This document shows, one piece after another, positions 1 through 10,220 of a DNA stretch of 64,000 nt; within the stretch, counting starts at the first letter, position 1, and each line of letters begins with the position of its first letter. Position numbers and translations under genes: made by a program. The stretch comes from Diacronema lutheri. Taxonomy: Eukaryota; Haptophyta; Pavlovophyceae; Pavlovales; Pavlovaceae. Under the pieces are notes generated by a model, which saw only the letters and a program-made list of their open reading frames with translations, made no database searches and was not told the origin of the DNA. Location of the stretch: contig JAGTXO010000019.1 of assembly GCA_019448385.1 (NCBI GenBank), positions 469,001 to 533,000 on the forward strand, in the 5' to 3' direction.

Positions 1-1238
1 GCGCGGCGGCATTGCGAGCGTCACGGTCAACCGACTCCACCACGCGCGCGGCAACTCGGCAGGCGGGCCGCCCGCCGGCTCCCACCAGCCCAGCTCGAGC
101 ATCGCGCCTGCGCTCGCGCCGACGAACCCGATGGCGAACGCAACCCAAGCCTCCGCCGAGCGCGCCAAGCGAAACGCGCGCGCGCCGGCCGCGCGCAGAA
201 GATGGCCGGGCGGGTCGCGCGCGTGCGTGTGCTGGCACCAGCCGGCGGGCGCGTCCGCCTCGCAGCACGGCAGCGCGAGCAGCGCGGTGAGCGCGTTGAA
301 GAAGGCGTAATTGCCGCTCGCGCTGATCAAGGCTTGCAAGCAGAGCTGCAACGCTCCGCCCACTCGCCGCGCGGCCACGTGCGGCGCGAGGAGGAGGAAG
401 GGCGCGGCGATCTCGATCACGAGCGTGAGGCCGACGCCGAGGCGGAGCAGCGGCGGCGGCAGCGAGTGCATCAGCCACGCGAGTGGAGTGGGCAGACACT
501 GCGGCGGAAAATGGGTGGGAAGGGGGGGGGGGGGGGAGGATGAGAGAGGGGGGGGGGGGGGGGGGGGCTGGGCTGCGGCGCGCAAGAATTGTGGACCAAG
601 TGATGAAGCACGCTCGCGCGCGCGCGCGGACGCGCCTGCGTCGCAAAGTGGTAGTCGAGCGCGCTGAGCGCCGTCCACGTCGCGCAGCGCGACTGGAGCT
701 TGACAAGACCCGCCATCAACATCAGCTTGAAGAGGATGAAGCGGAGGAGCCACGCGGCCGGCGCAAAGGAAGAGCCAAGTCGCGCCGCGCGGCCGAGCGG
801 CGCCGCGTACAGCACGGCCGCCGCGCCCACCTCGAGGAGGAGCGCGTCCCACTGGAAGGAGAAGAACGTCTGGCCGACGGACACGCACGACAGGTAGCCC
901 AGCTGCAGCGCGAGGAACGCAAGGGAAGAGGTAGGTACCGCCGCGACGCTGACGAGCGCGCCAAACAGCGCGCCGCCGAGCGCCACGCCGCGGTGCAGCT
1001 GGTCCGTTGAGCAGCCGAGCCACGCACGCGCCCAGGCGAAAGTCGGCACGACGCGAGCGTACAGCGCGAGCGGCGATGCGTCGCGCGCGCCGGGCGGCAC
1101 TTGGCTGGCGAGCCACGCGTCGGCCGGAAGTAGGCCGTCGTGGCCAAGCAGGCCGTCGTATTGCACGTAGAAGCTCGCGAACGCGACGGCGTACACGAGC
1201 GCGAGGCCACGAAGGAACGCCTCGCGCATCGGTGCCAT
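1..1238 (-). CDS. Lipase maturation factor (LMF1/LMF2) family protein, 3'-truncated by window edge
   Basis: Multi-pass ER membrane protein of the family that folds and assembles secreted lipases. Exon 1 is 636..1238 (201 codons from ATG at 1238) and exon 2 is 1..498, continuing past the left edge. Exon 1 has hydrophobic helices, the motif FFSFQWDALLLEVG and a segment ending LSALDYHFATQ; exon 2 opens CLPTPLAWLMHSLPPP and continues to SGNYAFFNALTALLALP. This run matches the LMF core, where an HFETQ-LPTPLSW block is followed by a GNYNFFN block. The intron 499..635 has a GC donor (CAG then GCGCG), a long C tract on the transcript strand and ends GCCGCAG. The start lies 87 bp from the stop of the glycosylase gene upstream on the same strand. 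The C-terminal half is outside the window. Confidence 0.88.
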
Positions 1239-1325
1239 CCGCCGTCCGCTCGCTTCCCGGACTCCTCATGAGAGTCTTGACAACTCTGTCCTCTCACTGT
1301 GGCCAGTCGCGCGGACACACAGCAC

Positions 1326-1800
1326 TCAGGCAGGGCGGCCGACCGGTTCGAGAAGGCGACGCTTCACGCCGCGCGTGCCGGGTGCGTGCGCGCCGCGGCC
1401 GCCGTCGGCGTCCCCGTCGCCACATGGCCCGGCCGGCGCCGCAACGCCGCGCGCGCGCGCACGCGCGGGGCGCCGCGCCGATGCGTCGGTCTGCGCGCCG
1501 TCGTTGTCGGCCGGCGTGTGCGCAACATTGGCGCGCGCGAGCGCGACGGCCATCGGACGCGCGCGTGGCGAAAACTTTATGGGCGCAGCGCGTGCGGCGT
1601 CCTCCGCGCGCGATGGCCGGACAGGCGTCGCCGGCGCGGCTGCGCCGGCTGCTGCGGCTGCGGCTGCGGCGGCCAGCGTGCTCTTCTGCGAGGTGCCCTG
1701 CGCATGCCACATGAGGTAGGCGCCAAAGGTGCGGTACGGCCGCCAGCTCTCAGCAATCTCGATCATCGCCGCCGCGCTCGGTAGCTCGCGCGCCGCGCGC

Positions 1801-1831
<31 letters not shown>

Positions 1832-2411
1832 GGGCGCGGCAGCCGTAGAGCGCAAGCATGCCCTTCCGCACGGCGAGGTCTCCGGTCGGGAGCACGTCGG
1901 GCCGCTTGAGCGCAAAGATGAGGAACATGTCGACCGTCCACGCGCCGACGCCAACCACCGCCGTCAGCGCCGCGGCGAGCGCCGCATCGTCGTGCGCCGA
2001 TGCGACGAGCGCCTCGCTCAGGCGGCCGTCGCTGAAGCGCGCCGCCAGGTCGCGCAGCGCGCGCAGCTTGGCGCGCGAGAGGCCGGCGGCGAGGAGGGCT
2101 GGCTCGGGTGTGGCGAGCAGCACGGCGGGTGATATGTCCTCCTCGTCGTCCGCGGCCGCCGCCGCCGCCACCGTCGCCACGGCGATCGCCGCCGACGCGC
2201 CGACGGCGGCGCGCACCCGCGCGAATATCGCACCCGCAGCGGCGACGCCCAGCTGCTGCGAGACGATGGTGCGCGCGAGCTGCGTGAAGGCGCTGCCGCG
2301 CGCGGGCGCGGCGAGGCGGTCGAACCCGCACGGCGACGCGTCGAGCAGCGCGGCCAGGCGCGCGTCGGCCGCGCGCAGGTGCGCGATGGCGGCCGAGATC
2401 GTGGCGGCCAT
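1326..2411 (-). CDS. DNA-3-methyladenine glycosylase II-like (AlkA, HhH-GPD superfamily)
   Basis: Base-excision repair enzyme that removes alkylated bases. Single exon, 361 aa from ATG at 2411. The segment SQQLGVAAAGAIFARV (about 51-66) is the usual SQQI..KAA helix of AlkA proteins. The helix-hairpin-helix is VVGVGAWTVDMFLIFAL (about 152-168), and PTGDLAVRKG follows; D178 is at the catalytic Asp position. After about residue 235 the protein is a low-complexity Ala/Arg tail (about 100 aa) not found in bacterial AlkA; it may be a nuclear tail or partly a misread 3' end. A Gly run (about 9 residues) sits in a loop near 195-205. The reading frame extends upstream without another ATG near the conserved start, so 2411 is preferred. 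Confidence 0.87.
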
Positions 2412-2837
2412 TCCGTTTTCCTCGACTTTTCCACGGCCGGCATGTAGTGCGGCGTGGCAAGCCGAGCGACATGGGCGCTGTGGGCTGGCTGTGAGCTGAC
2501 TGTGAGCTGCTGCCAAGGCGTGGCACACGCACCTCCGCACGTCTCCGCAATTGGCGCTGTGGGCTGGGTGTGAGACATGGGAGCCTGTCAGCCTGAGGGC
2601 TGAGGGCTGAAGCGCGCCTCCGCACGTCAACGGCTCAGCGCCCGTGCGGCCGTGCTAGCCAGACACGGCAGGCGCCTTGCCCGCACAATCGGCGCGGGCG
2701 GTGCAGCGCCACGCAAACAGGCGCACGCGCGCGTTCGCGAAGCTCGACACGCCGCGGCCCGCGACCCACTCCGCCGGTGTCCGTGATGCGTCTCGTGTGT
2801 CTGACTGACTTCTCCCAAGCCGCGAGCGGGCAGAAGA

Positions 2838-5506
2838 ATGCAATCATTCTTCTCGGCGACTTTTCTTTGGCCAATGGGAAAGTGGCAAGGCGGCGGCTGC
2901 TTTTTGCGCCCCATGCCCGAACTCGCTCTCCCCGCGCGGCGGTTTCCGCCGCCGCGGCCGCCTCAAGGTGGCCCCGACCGGTCGAGCGCGCTCGACGCGC
3001 TCTCGCTTGACGTGTGGCAGAACTGCGCGTTCACCTCGCTCCTCGGCTACCGTGAGGTCTGTGCCCTCGCATGCTGCTCCAAGGCGCTGCTCGCGCTCAT
3101 GACCAACGAGCTCATCTGGCGCGAGCTTTTCACCGCGTCCAAGAACCTGCCCGCGCTGAGCACGATCACCCACTGGCGCGAGGCGTTCAAAGAGCGGTGC
3201 GCGCCGCGCGTCCGCTCGACGGGCGCGCAGCTCGGCCCGTCATCGCCGGCGTGCGCGCGCGCCCACCTTCTGCCCCCTGCGCCGGTCTGCGCGCCCGCGC
3301 GGTCGCCGCGCCGGCCGACGCGCGCGCAGCACGCTGGTGGGCGCGCGCTGGCGGATGGACTCGATGGTTCGCTCGAAGGCCAGCTGGAAGTGGTTCGTGT
3401 CGCGCTGCATGAGCTCGCGCGTGCCGCACCGCATCGGTATGCACTTCCGCACGCTGCGCGTCTGCCGTGCGACGTACAACGAGCTGCAGCACGAGCGTTT
3501 CCTCGCGCGCGGCGGCGTAGTCGGGATCGGCCACGAGTCACACAGCGCACTCGACCGCGTGCCTATCCTCCCGCAGCCCCTCGCCGTCCTCGCCGACGGC
3601 GCGGGCGCGCGAGTGGGCGTGGGCGCGCGACCGCCTGTCCTTCCTGGCTCCGCGTCGTCGGCGCCCGAGCTGCCCGCGGCCGCGGTGGCGTACGTGGTCG
3701 ATTTCTCGGCGGACGAGCCGCACGGCACGGCGGCCGAGCACGTCGGCACGCCCGCGACGCTCGACGCCGCCGCCGTCGACTCGGAGCCGCCGCCTTTTGA
3801 ATCGTGCGGGCGGTGTGCGGGCGGCAACGGCGACGGCTGTGCGGACTGCACGGCGGTCGAGTCGAACGTGTGCTTCGACAAGGCGGGGCGACGCGTGTTC
3901 GCGCGGATTTCGGACGCGATCGCCGCGGCCGCCCCGCTCGACCGCATCCTCATCGAGCCTGGCGAGTACTTTGAGAACATTGCCGTGCGGCGCGCGCCGT
4001 GCGGCCGCGCGCATGGGGCCCGGGCGGGCGCGCGCATGCAGCCCGGGCGGGCGCGCGCGCGCCCGCTCACGCGTGCCTCCGCCGCCCTGCCGCCGCAGAT
4101 CGACAAGCCGCTCGAGCTCATCGGTGCCGAGTCCGCCTCGCCCGTGGTGATCCGCGGCGACTGCACGGCCGCGACCGCGTGGCTGACGGCCTCCTGCCGC
4201 CTCTCGCACCTCACGCTCACGCAGGCACGCGCCGCGCGCCGGCCATGCGCCCAGCGCGTCGCGCGTGGGCGCGCTTCGCCGCGCCGCCCGCCCCGCTCCC
4301 GCGCTCACCACGCCGCCTCCCGCGCCACGCCCTTCCGCCTTCCGTCCCGTCGCGCAGGGCCCGGCGACGGCGGACTCGCCCATCCTCGCCACTATCCTCG
4401 CGTCGGCTGGACTGCACGTCTGCATCGACGAGTGCGACATCTCGTCGCAGGCGGGGCACTCGGTGGTTGTCAAGGGCGCGCGCACCAAGGCGTCCATCTG
4501 CCACAACCGCATCCACTCCAGCCGAGGTGCGAGCCGCGTGCGACCCGGTCGCACGCGCGCCTTCCGCCGCGCGTTGCGGCCGACGGCCAAGCCCCGCGCG
4601 GCGCACGCGGTGTGCGCGCTGCGTTGCGCAGGCGTGGGTGTGCTCTTCTGCGACGAGTCGACGGGCCAAATCTCCGACTGCGTGATCTACTCGAACAAGC
4701 GCGCAGGCGTAGCGATCCTCCGCGGCGGCGCGCCGCACGTGAGCGCAAACCTGATCCGCGACGGCGAGGACTCGGGCGTGCTCGTGAGCGAGGCGGGGCG
4801 CGGGCGCGTCGAAGGCAATTTGATCCGCTCGAACACGCGCGCGGGCGTCGCGGTGCTGCAGGCGGGGCAGCCGCACGTGCTCGAGAACACGATCATCTGC
4901 GGCAAGGACTCGGGCGTGCTCGTGTGCGAGGGCGGCGAGGGCGTGATTGAGCACAACCTCATCGCGGCGAACCGCATCGCGGGCGTCGCCGTCTGCTCGG
5001 GCGCCTCCCCGCACGTGCTGCACAACCGGATTGGCAGGGGGCAGGGGCGCGCGCTGTGCGTTGCCGACGGTTGCCAGTGCGCGCAGCGCCGCAGCGCCGC
5101 AGCGCCGCTCGCCTGCGCTGCCCTCACGCGACAAGCTCGCCCGTCCCCACCCATCCCTGCCCCGGCTGCGCGCGCGCCCTCCGGCAGCCCTTTGGTCGAG
5201 CACAACACCCTCGAGGCGACGAGCGAGCCATCGTCGCTCGCCGTGCCCGCCGGCTTGCGCCCGACCATCGCGATGCGCAACCGCGTCGCCGACGCGCCCG
5301 TCGTCGACCAGCTCGAGCTGACCGCGCTGCTCGCGGCGTCGCTGCCCGCGGCGGGCGCATCGCACCTCGTCGGCGCCCGGAGCGGCACGGACTCGTCCGC
5401 GCTTGACGACACGCTCAGCCCGCTCGGCCTCGCGCGCGCAACGCGGCGCACGGCCACCATCCTGAACACGATTGTGCTCAAGCGCACTCGCATCCGCTCG
5501 ATCTGA
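2838..5506 (+). CDS. F-box protein with parallel beta-helix (FBXO10/FBXO11-like)
   Basis: Probable substrate receptor of an SCF ubiquitin ligase. Exons 2838..3196, 3330..3984, 4099..4224, 4358..4526, 4632..5055, 5188..5506 (683 aa). The F-box is LDALSLDVWQNCAFTSLLGY and onward (about residues 50-115); the rest carries PbH1/CASH repeats such as GVGVLFCDESTGQISDCVI, RAGVAILRGGAPHVSANLI and SGVLVSEAGRGRVEGNLI, the FBXO11 signature. A C-x2-C-x8-C-x2-C knuckle (CGRCAGGNGDGCADC, near 3805-3850) sits between them and could bind zinc. Joins give clean text: YFENIA-IDKPLELIG, RIHSSR-GVGVLFCDE. Intron 4225..4357 has a GC donor; the donor at 5056 is the least certain. ATG 2913 is a possible alternative start, just downstream of a CCAAT-like GGCCAATGGGA. 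Confidence 0.85.
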
Positions 5507-5821
5507 GCGCCGTCCTCCGCCCCCCCCTTTTCCTCAGCGGGGGAGAGCGCTCTCCCCCCCCAGCCGCTAGCCGCTGTCCAACCGAGGGAGGGGAGGGCAC
5601 CCGCCCTCCACGCCACCGCAACGCCTCTTCCCCCGCTCCTTGCCTGCCAGCTCCATGCGGCGGTCCCCACGCCGATCCTCAGATCGCACGTGGGGCTTGC
5701 CGTGTGCCGCGCGCAGCCCAGCAGCGGCCGTGTGGCGCCATCCGACGCGGGCGGATTCCCTCGCTGTTGTTTCCGCGCAGACCCCGTGACCCGTCCCACT
5801 CAGTGACCCACCAGTTGGCGG
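5507..5821. other. Convergent intergenic spacer with 20-bp palindrome
   Basis: 315 bp between the stops of the F-box gene (+) and the plastid membrane protein gene (-). The only structured element seen is a perfect 20-bp palindrome at 5539..5558 (five G, AGAGC, then its complement), able to form a strong hairpin in RNA from either strand. Pyrimidine-rich runs flank it. No ORF with coding character was found. Confidence 0.6.
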
Positions 5822-6586
5822 TCAATCGCCAAAGCGGCCGTACAACGACGCGCGGTAAAGCCGCCACGCGGTCATCGCCACCGCCTCGAGCCCGACGTCA
5901 AGCGCGAGCTCTGCAGTGCGCTGCACGATGAGCATGTCCGCGGCGGTGCTCGGGAACCCGGGTTCGGCCCATGCACCCACCGCGGTGCCGCCAAGCGTGA
6001 GTTGAAGCTGTGCCTGCGTCGAGAAGATGAGCAGGCCCGTCGCAAACGCGCCCGCGCGCAGCGTGTACGAGAGGACCGTGCGCGTGCTGCCCGTCGAGCC
6101 GTACGCCTCCTTTCGGTAGGCGGCGGCGGCAAACGCGCCGAGCACCCAGCAGCTCGCGAGCGAGAGCCCGTGCCCCACCGCCGGCAGAACGAACGGCAGC
6201 GCGCGCACACGCGGCACAAACGGCGCGGCGACGAGCCACGACGGCCGCGCCAGCCCGCCCGCGAGCACGACGGTCGCGACGAGCACGGGGACGGAGAGGC
6301 AGACGAGCGAATCGGCGATCGGCAGGCCCAGATCATCGACGCGCGGCGTAAGGAAGCGTCGGAGCACCTCGTTCCCCTCCTCTCCGCGCTTGTCGCCGTC
6401 TCCGCCATCCATCCGCGCGCCAACGCGAGGGGCACGGGCCGCGCGCGGCGTAGCGTGGACGCCAGCGCAGTTCACAGCGTGCGCACCGCGCGCCCGAACG
6501 AGCGCGCGTCCTTGTGGACGAGCTGGCAAACCCGTCGCCAGAGCGCACAGGAGCGCGACGGCGAGCGCCATGATTGGCGCGCTCAT
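5822..6586 (-). CDS. Uncharacterised plastid-targeted membrane protein
   Basis: 254 aa, single exon from ATG at 6586. The N-terminus MSAPIMALAVALLCALATG is a signal peptide, followed by a basic, Ala-rich stretch to about residue 58: the bipartite presequence of a protein bound for a secondary plastid. The mature part has three or four hydrophobic helices: around SLVCLSVPVLVATVVLAGG, LPFVLPAVGHGLSLASCWVLG, TVLSYTLRAGAFATGLLIF, and a weaker one near the C-terminus. LRRFLTPRVDDLGLPIADS just after the presequence looks like a conserved lead-in to the first helix. I do not recognise the family. The start lies 157 bp from the divergent polyQ gene, so the two probably share an upstream region. Confidence 0.72.
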   Translation of the reverse strand: MSAPIMALAVALLCALATGLPARPQGRALVRARGAHAVNCAGVHATPRAARAPRVGARMDGGDGDKRGEEGNEVLRRFLTPRVDDLGLPIADSLVCLSVPVLVATVVLAGGLARPSWLVAAPFVPRVRALPFVLPAVGHGLSLASCWVLGAFAAAAYRKEAYGSTGSTRTVLSYTLRAGAFATGLLIFSTQAQLQLTLGGTAVGAWAEPGFPSTAADMLIVQRTAELALDVGLEAVAMTAWRLYRASLYGRFGD

Positions 6587-6743
6587 CAGCAGATCTGAGA
6601 TCGAAGGGAATGGCCAAGGGGTTTTCTGCTGCGGCTGTTTTTTTTTTGGGGTAAACAGAGCGTAGCCCGCCGTTCAGCAGGTAGCGCAGCCCGCCAGCCG
6701 AGCGGCGGCCCCGTCGCCCGGCTACCGCAGCGGCCGGCGGGCG

Positions 6744-8052
6744 ATGGCGACAGACTTCCTCGCCCGCTTTAACGACAAGATTTCCGTCGTCAATAAGGAC
6801 GGCTCGGCGACGCGCGTCGCGGACGGCGGTGCGATGCTCAAGCCTCCGCCGACGCTGCGCGTCACGTGCAACGAGCGCAACGCGAGCCGGATGTCGTACC
6901 GTGCAAACTCGCGGTTGGGCGACGGCGAGGGTGCGTCGCCTTCGCCCGTGCACATGCGCCAGCCCGTCGGCGACGTGTTCAACGGGCAGAACGGCGAGTT
7001 GAGGCGTGGCTGGGCGCATGGCGACCAATCGCCGCGCGCCGGCTCGCCGAGCGTCTCGCCGCCGCAGCGAGTGCGGCAGCTGCCCTACGTGCCGTCGCCG
7101 CCGGGCGGCGGCGTCAACGCTGGCGTCGCTCTGAACCCGTTTGCCAGCGCCGAGCCCTCGTCCGTCGCCGAGCCGATCGAATCGCGCTCGGCGGCACCCG
7201 CACCGCGCCGGCCTCCCGGCGTGAGCGACCTGTATCGAGGAGCGCCGCAGCACGGCACGCCGGGCCAGCCTCACGCGTCGGCGGCGGGGGCGGCCGGAGC
7301 GCAACCGCCGCAGCGCGCGTACCAGCCGCAGCAGCCGCCGCCCCTGCAGCTGCGCTTCGTGCCTCAGCAGTCGGCCACGTCCCCACCGCAGGCGAGCGCG
7401 GCCGCGGCGCAACACGCCTGTGCCGCGCACTCGTTCGGCGGGCCGAACGTCGCGCTCTCGCCGCGGCTGCCGCCGGGGCAGTCGCACGGCATCGTGTCTG
7501 CCGCCATGTCACCGCCGAGCGCCTTCTCGCCACCGAGCGCGCCGCCCGACGCACGCAGCCACCAGCACACGGGTTTTGCGCAGTTGCAGCAATGGCAGCC
7601 GCAGCCGCCGCCATTGCCCCTTCACCACGCGCTGCCGCAGCCGTCTGCGCGCGCGCTCGTCGCTGACGGCGTGTACGGCGGCGAGCTCAGCTGTGCGCGC
7701 GGCGGCGGCGCAGCGGCGATCGGCGCTGGGTTGGGCGCGGTGGACGGACGCGTGAGCGGTTTCGCCCTTGCCGGGTACGCGTCGTGCGACAGGTCGAGCA
7801 TGTGCGCGTACGGCGGCGGCGCATACGGCCCGTTTGGTGCGCAGGGCACACAGAGCGGAGGAGCGTTTGCGCAGCCCGCGCGGCTGCACCAGCCCCCCGG
7901 CGCCTACTCGCTGCCCGCGCCGGCGAGCGGCACGTGCAGGCCCGGGCTGAGCGCCATGGCGCCCTACGGCCAGCAGCAGCCGCCGTGGGCCGAGCAGCCG
8001 TCACCGCAGCAGCCGCAGAATTACCAGCAGCATTACCAGCAGCAGCAGCATT

Positions 8053-8119
<67 letters not shown>

Positions 8120-9630
8120 GTACGGTGCTGCGCAGCCTGCGCCGCCTTTTGGTGTGCAGCCAATGGGAAGCAGGCAGCCAATGGGAAGCAGGCACGCCGC
8201 AGCGCAGCCGCACGCCGCGGTCCAGCCGCAGCCGCAGCCCCGCCCACTCGACGCGCCCACCCCACCCGCACCACCGCTGCCGCATCACCGACCCTACCCG
8301 CCGCCGCCCGCCGCGGATGCGCCGGCGCAGCCGCGCCCGCGTGGGCGGCCGCACGATGCCGCACAGCCCCAGCCGCAGCCGCCGTCGAACGGTGGCGGCT
8401 TGAACAGCGCGCGCCCACCTGGCGGTGACGGTGACGGCGGCGCACACCCACCGCCGTGGCGAGCGCCGCCGAGCGGCGCGGGCGGCGCGCCGTCTGCGGG
8501 GTCGCCGCCGGTGCGCGCGGTGATGCGGGCTGAGTCGACGCCCGATGCGATAGCACGAGCACATGCGCACGGCACGGGTGTGGCGGCGGCTGGCTCGGGC
8601 ATGGCCGCGGCGACGGCGAAGCGAACGGCGGCCAGCGGCGGGAGCGGACACACCAGCGCGCGTGGAAGCAGACGGCCGAGCGCAGCCGGCGCAGCCGGCG
8701 CGCGCGCGCGCAACGCTGGCGGCTCGGCAGCATCGACTCGCTCGTCGGCCGAGCACGCGCGCGGCGTGCCTGGCTCGGCTGCGTCCGCCGCGTCGAGCGG
8801 TGGTGGCGGCGGGAGCGGCGGCGCGCCGTCCGCGTTGGCCGCGTTGCATTATTCGCGCAGGCCGCGCGAGGTGGAGTACACGCCATACACGGGCAAGGCG
8901 GAGGTGAGCTACATGCCGCTCGGCAAGCTGCGGCCTGATGTCGACTCGGATCCTACCGTGCTCGAGAAGCGCGCAAAGGCGGACAAGGTGGGCGCGGCCT
9001 TGACGCGTCGCGCGGCGGCGCGAGCCCAGCCGCGCGCCGTGCACCGCACCGCACCGCACCGCACCGCGCGATCCCAGCATTCAGCGCATCGCGCCGCCAT
9101 GTTCTCCCTCGCCTCTGCCCCTGTACTCAGGTGCGTGTCTTCTCGCACAACTTGCGCGCGATCAACATGCGCGAACTGTCGGCTGACAAGGCCGCGCGCG
9201 AGGGCCGCCCGCCCCCTGAGGAGCACCGCGAGCCGACCAAATTTGAAAAGGCGAGGGCCGCCTTCTTCCCTGCTGTGCCGCCTTCTGGCCGCGCGTGCGC
9301 CACTTCGTCGCGCGTCATGCACTCAAGACAACGCCGTGCGCCGTGCGCTCTCTCGCCGCCCGCCCTCGCTCTGCGCCGTGTCAGGCGAAGGATTACGCAG
9401 CAAACGTTCCAAGGCCGCGCGTGAGGCCGCAGCCACCCCCGCAGCAGCCGCCGGCCGCCGGCCGACGCGCGAGCGGCGCGCGCGGCGAGAGCGACGCGTA
9501 CACCGCTGGCCGCGCCGACCTCGCCGAGAGCGCGGGCGACGCGCTGCTCGACCCGATCGGGGCACTTGAGGAGCGCCACCGCGAGCAGCGCGAGCAAGCG
9601 CAGCAGATCCGCGCGCAGCTTGGGCTGTAG
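6744..9630 (+). CDS. PolyQ, Pro/Ala-rich protein with a conserved C-terminal motif (JHY-like, tentative)
   Basis: Exons 6744..8987, 9131..9256, 9385..9630 (871 aa). The first ~700 residues are disordered: Pro, Ala, Gln and Gly runs, a pure (CAG)21 tract at 8055..8117 giving 21 Gln, and a tandem PMGSRQPMGSRH. The C-terminus is different in kind: REVEYTPYTGKAEVSYMPLG, then LRPDVDSDPTVLEKRAKADK, VRVFSHNLRAINMRELSADK and FEKARAKDYAANVPRP. A YTPYT..Y, G.L.PD, KR.....VR.FS..LR..N pattern recalls the conserved region of cilium-related JHY proteins, but this is from memory of the pattern and only tentative. The second intron (9257..9384) uses a GC donor; without it the VPRP block is lost. The final part is a short charged helix ending at 9630. 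Confidence 0.75.
8055..8117 (+). repeat. Pure (CAG)21 trinucleotide repeat, coding polyglutamine
   Basis: 63 bp of uninterrupted CAG in frame with the polyQ protein. Pure tracts of this length are prone to slippage; no synonymous CAA breaks it. Shorter CAG clusters lie just upstream (about 7965-8050) separated by CATTAC. Confidence 0.95.
8157..8195 (+). repeat. Two tandem copies of an 18-bp coding repeat
   Basis: AGCCAATGGGAAGCAGGC occurs twice head to tail, giving PMGSRQ twice in the polyQ protein. The copies are identical, so the duplication is recent or conserved by conversion. Confidence 0.85.
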
Positions 9631-9793
9631 GCTCAGAATGCACAGATCAGACTCAGGGGCTCGTTACAGCGCGTGCGCGGTGAGGCACGAGAGGCGCGCT
9701 GAACCGGCCGACGCCGCGCACCGGCGCCGCGCCGGAGTGTCGTCCGCCGGCCGCACCAAGGCACGGGCGCGAAAGGCCGCGCGCGCCTTCGAC

Positions 9794-10057
9794 CTAGTCG
9801 GCGCCGGGCCGGGAGGGGCCAAGCTGCAACCCTTGCTCGACGCAGAGCTCCTCCCATCGCCGCCGCTTCTCCCGCGCCACCTCGAGGCTCGCCTTCACCT
9901 TGGTTCGCTTGTTGGCGCGCAGGCAGCGGTCGAGGGCAGCGGCGACGTCGTTGCATCGCCCGGTGAAGCGGTTGAGCGCGGAGGACTCGTGGCAGTCGAT
10001 CAGCGCGATCATCGCGTCGCTGCACGGGTGCTCGCCGAGCACGATCTGCGGGTGCAT
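9794..10057 (-). CDS. CMC2: CMC2-like twin CX9C mitochondrial intermembrane-space protein
   Basis: 87 aa from ATG at 10057, starting MHPQIVLGEHP. Two exact CX9C motifs are present: CSDAMIALIDC (C12/C22) and CNDVAAALDRC (C35/C45), separated by 12 residues, then a basic helix (LRANKRTKVKASLEVAREKR). The MHP start, the spacing and the length fit CMC2, a cytochrome c oxidase assembly factor imported by the Mia40/Erv1 disulfide relay. The C-terminus EELCVEQGLQLGPSRPGAD is slightly longer than in yeast or human. It is tail-to-tail with the polyQ gene (163 bp) and lies 163 bp downstream of the oxidoreductase gene on the same strand. Confidence 0.88.
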   Translation of the reverse strand: MHPQIVLGEHPCSDAMIALIDCHESSALNRFTGRCNDVAAALDRCLRANKRTKVKASLEVAREKRRRWEELCVEQGLQLGPSRPGAD

Positions 10058-10220
10058 GCGGGCGGACGACGCGCGCGTCGGTGGCGTTCCACGTGTGGGC
10101 GACGATGGCGGCCGTATGTTCCACAATGGCGGACTACGGAGCCTACAAATGAGCGACGGTGACGTCGGCACGCCCAGCCGTGTCCTGCCTCCGGCCCGCT
10201 CTCCACATGCGACGCGCGTC

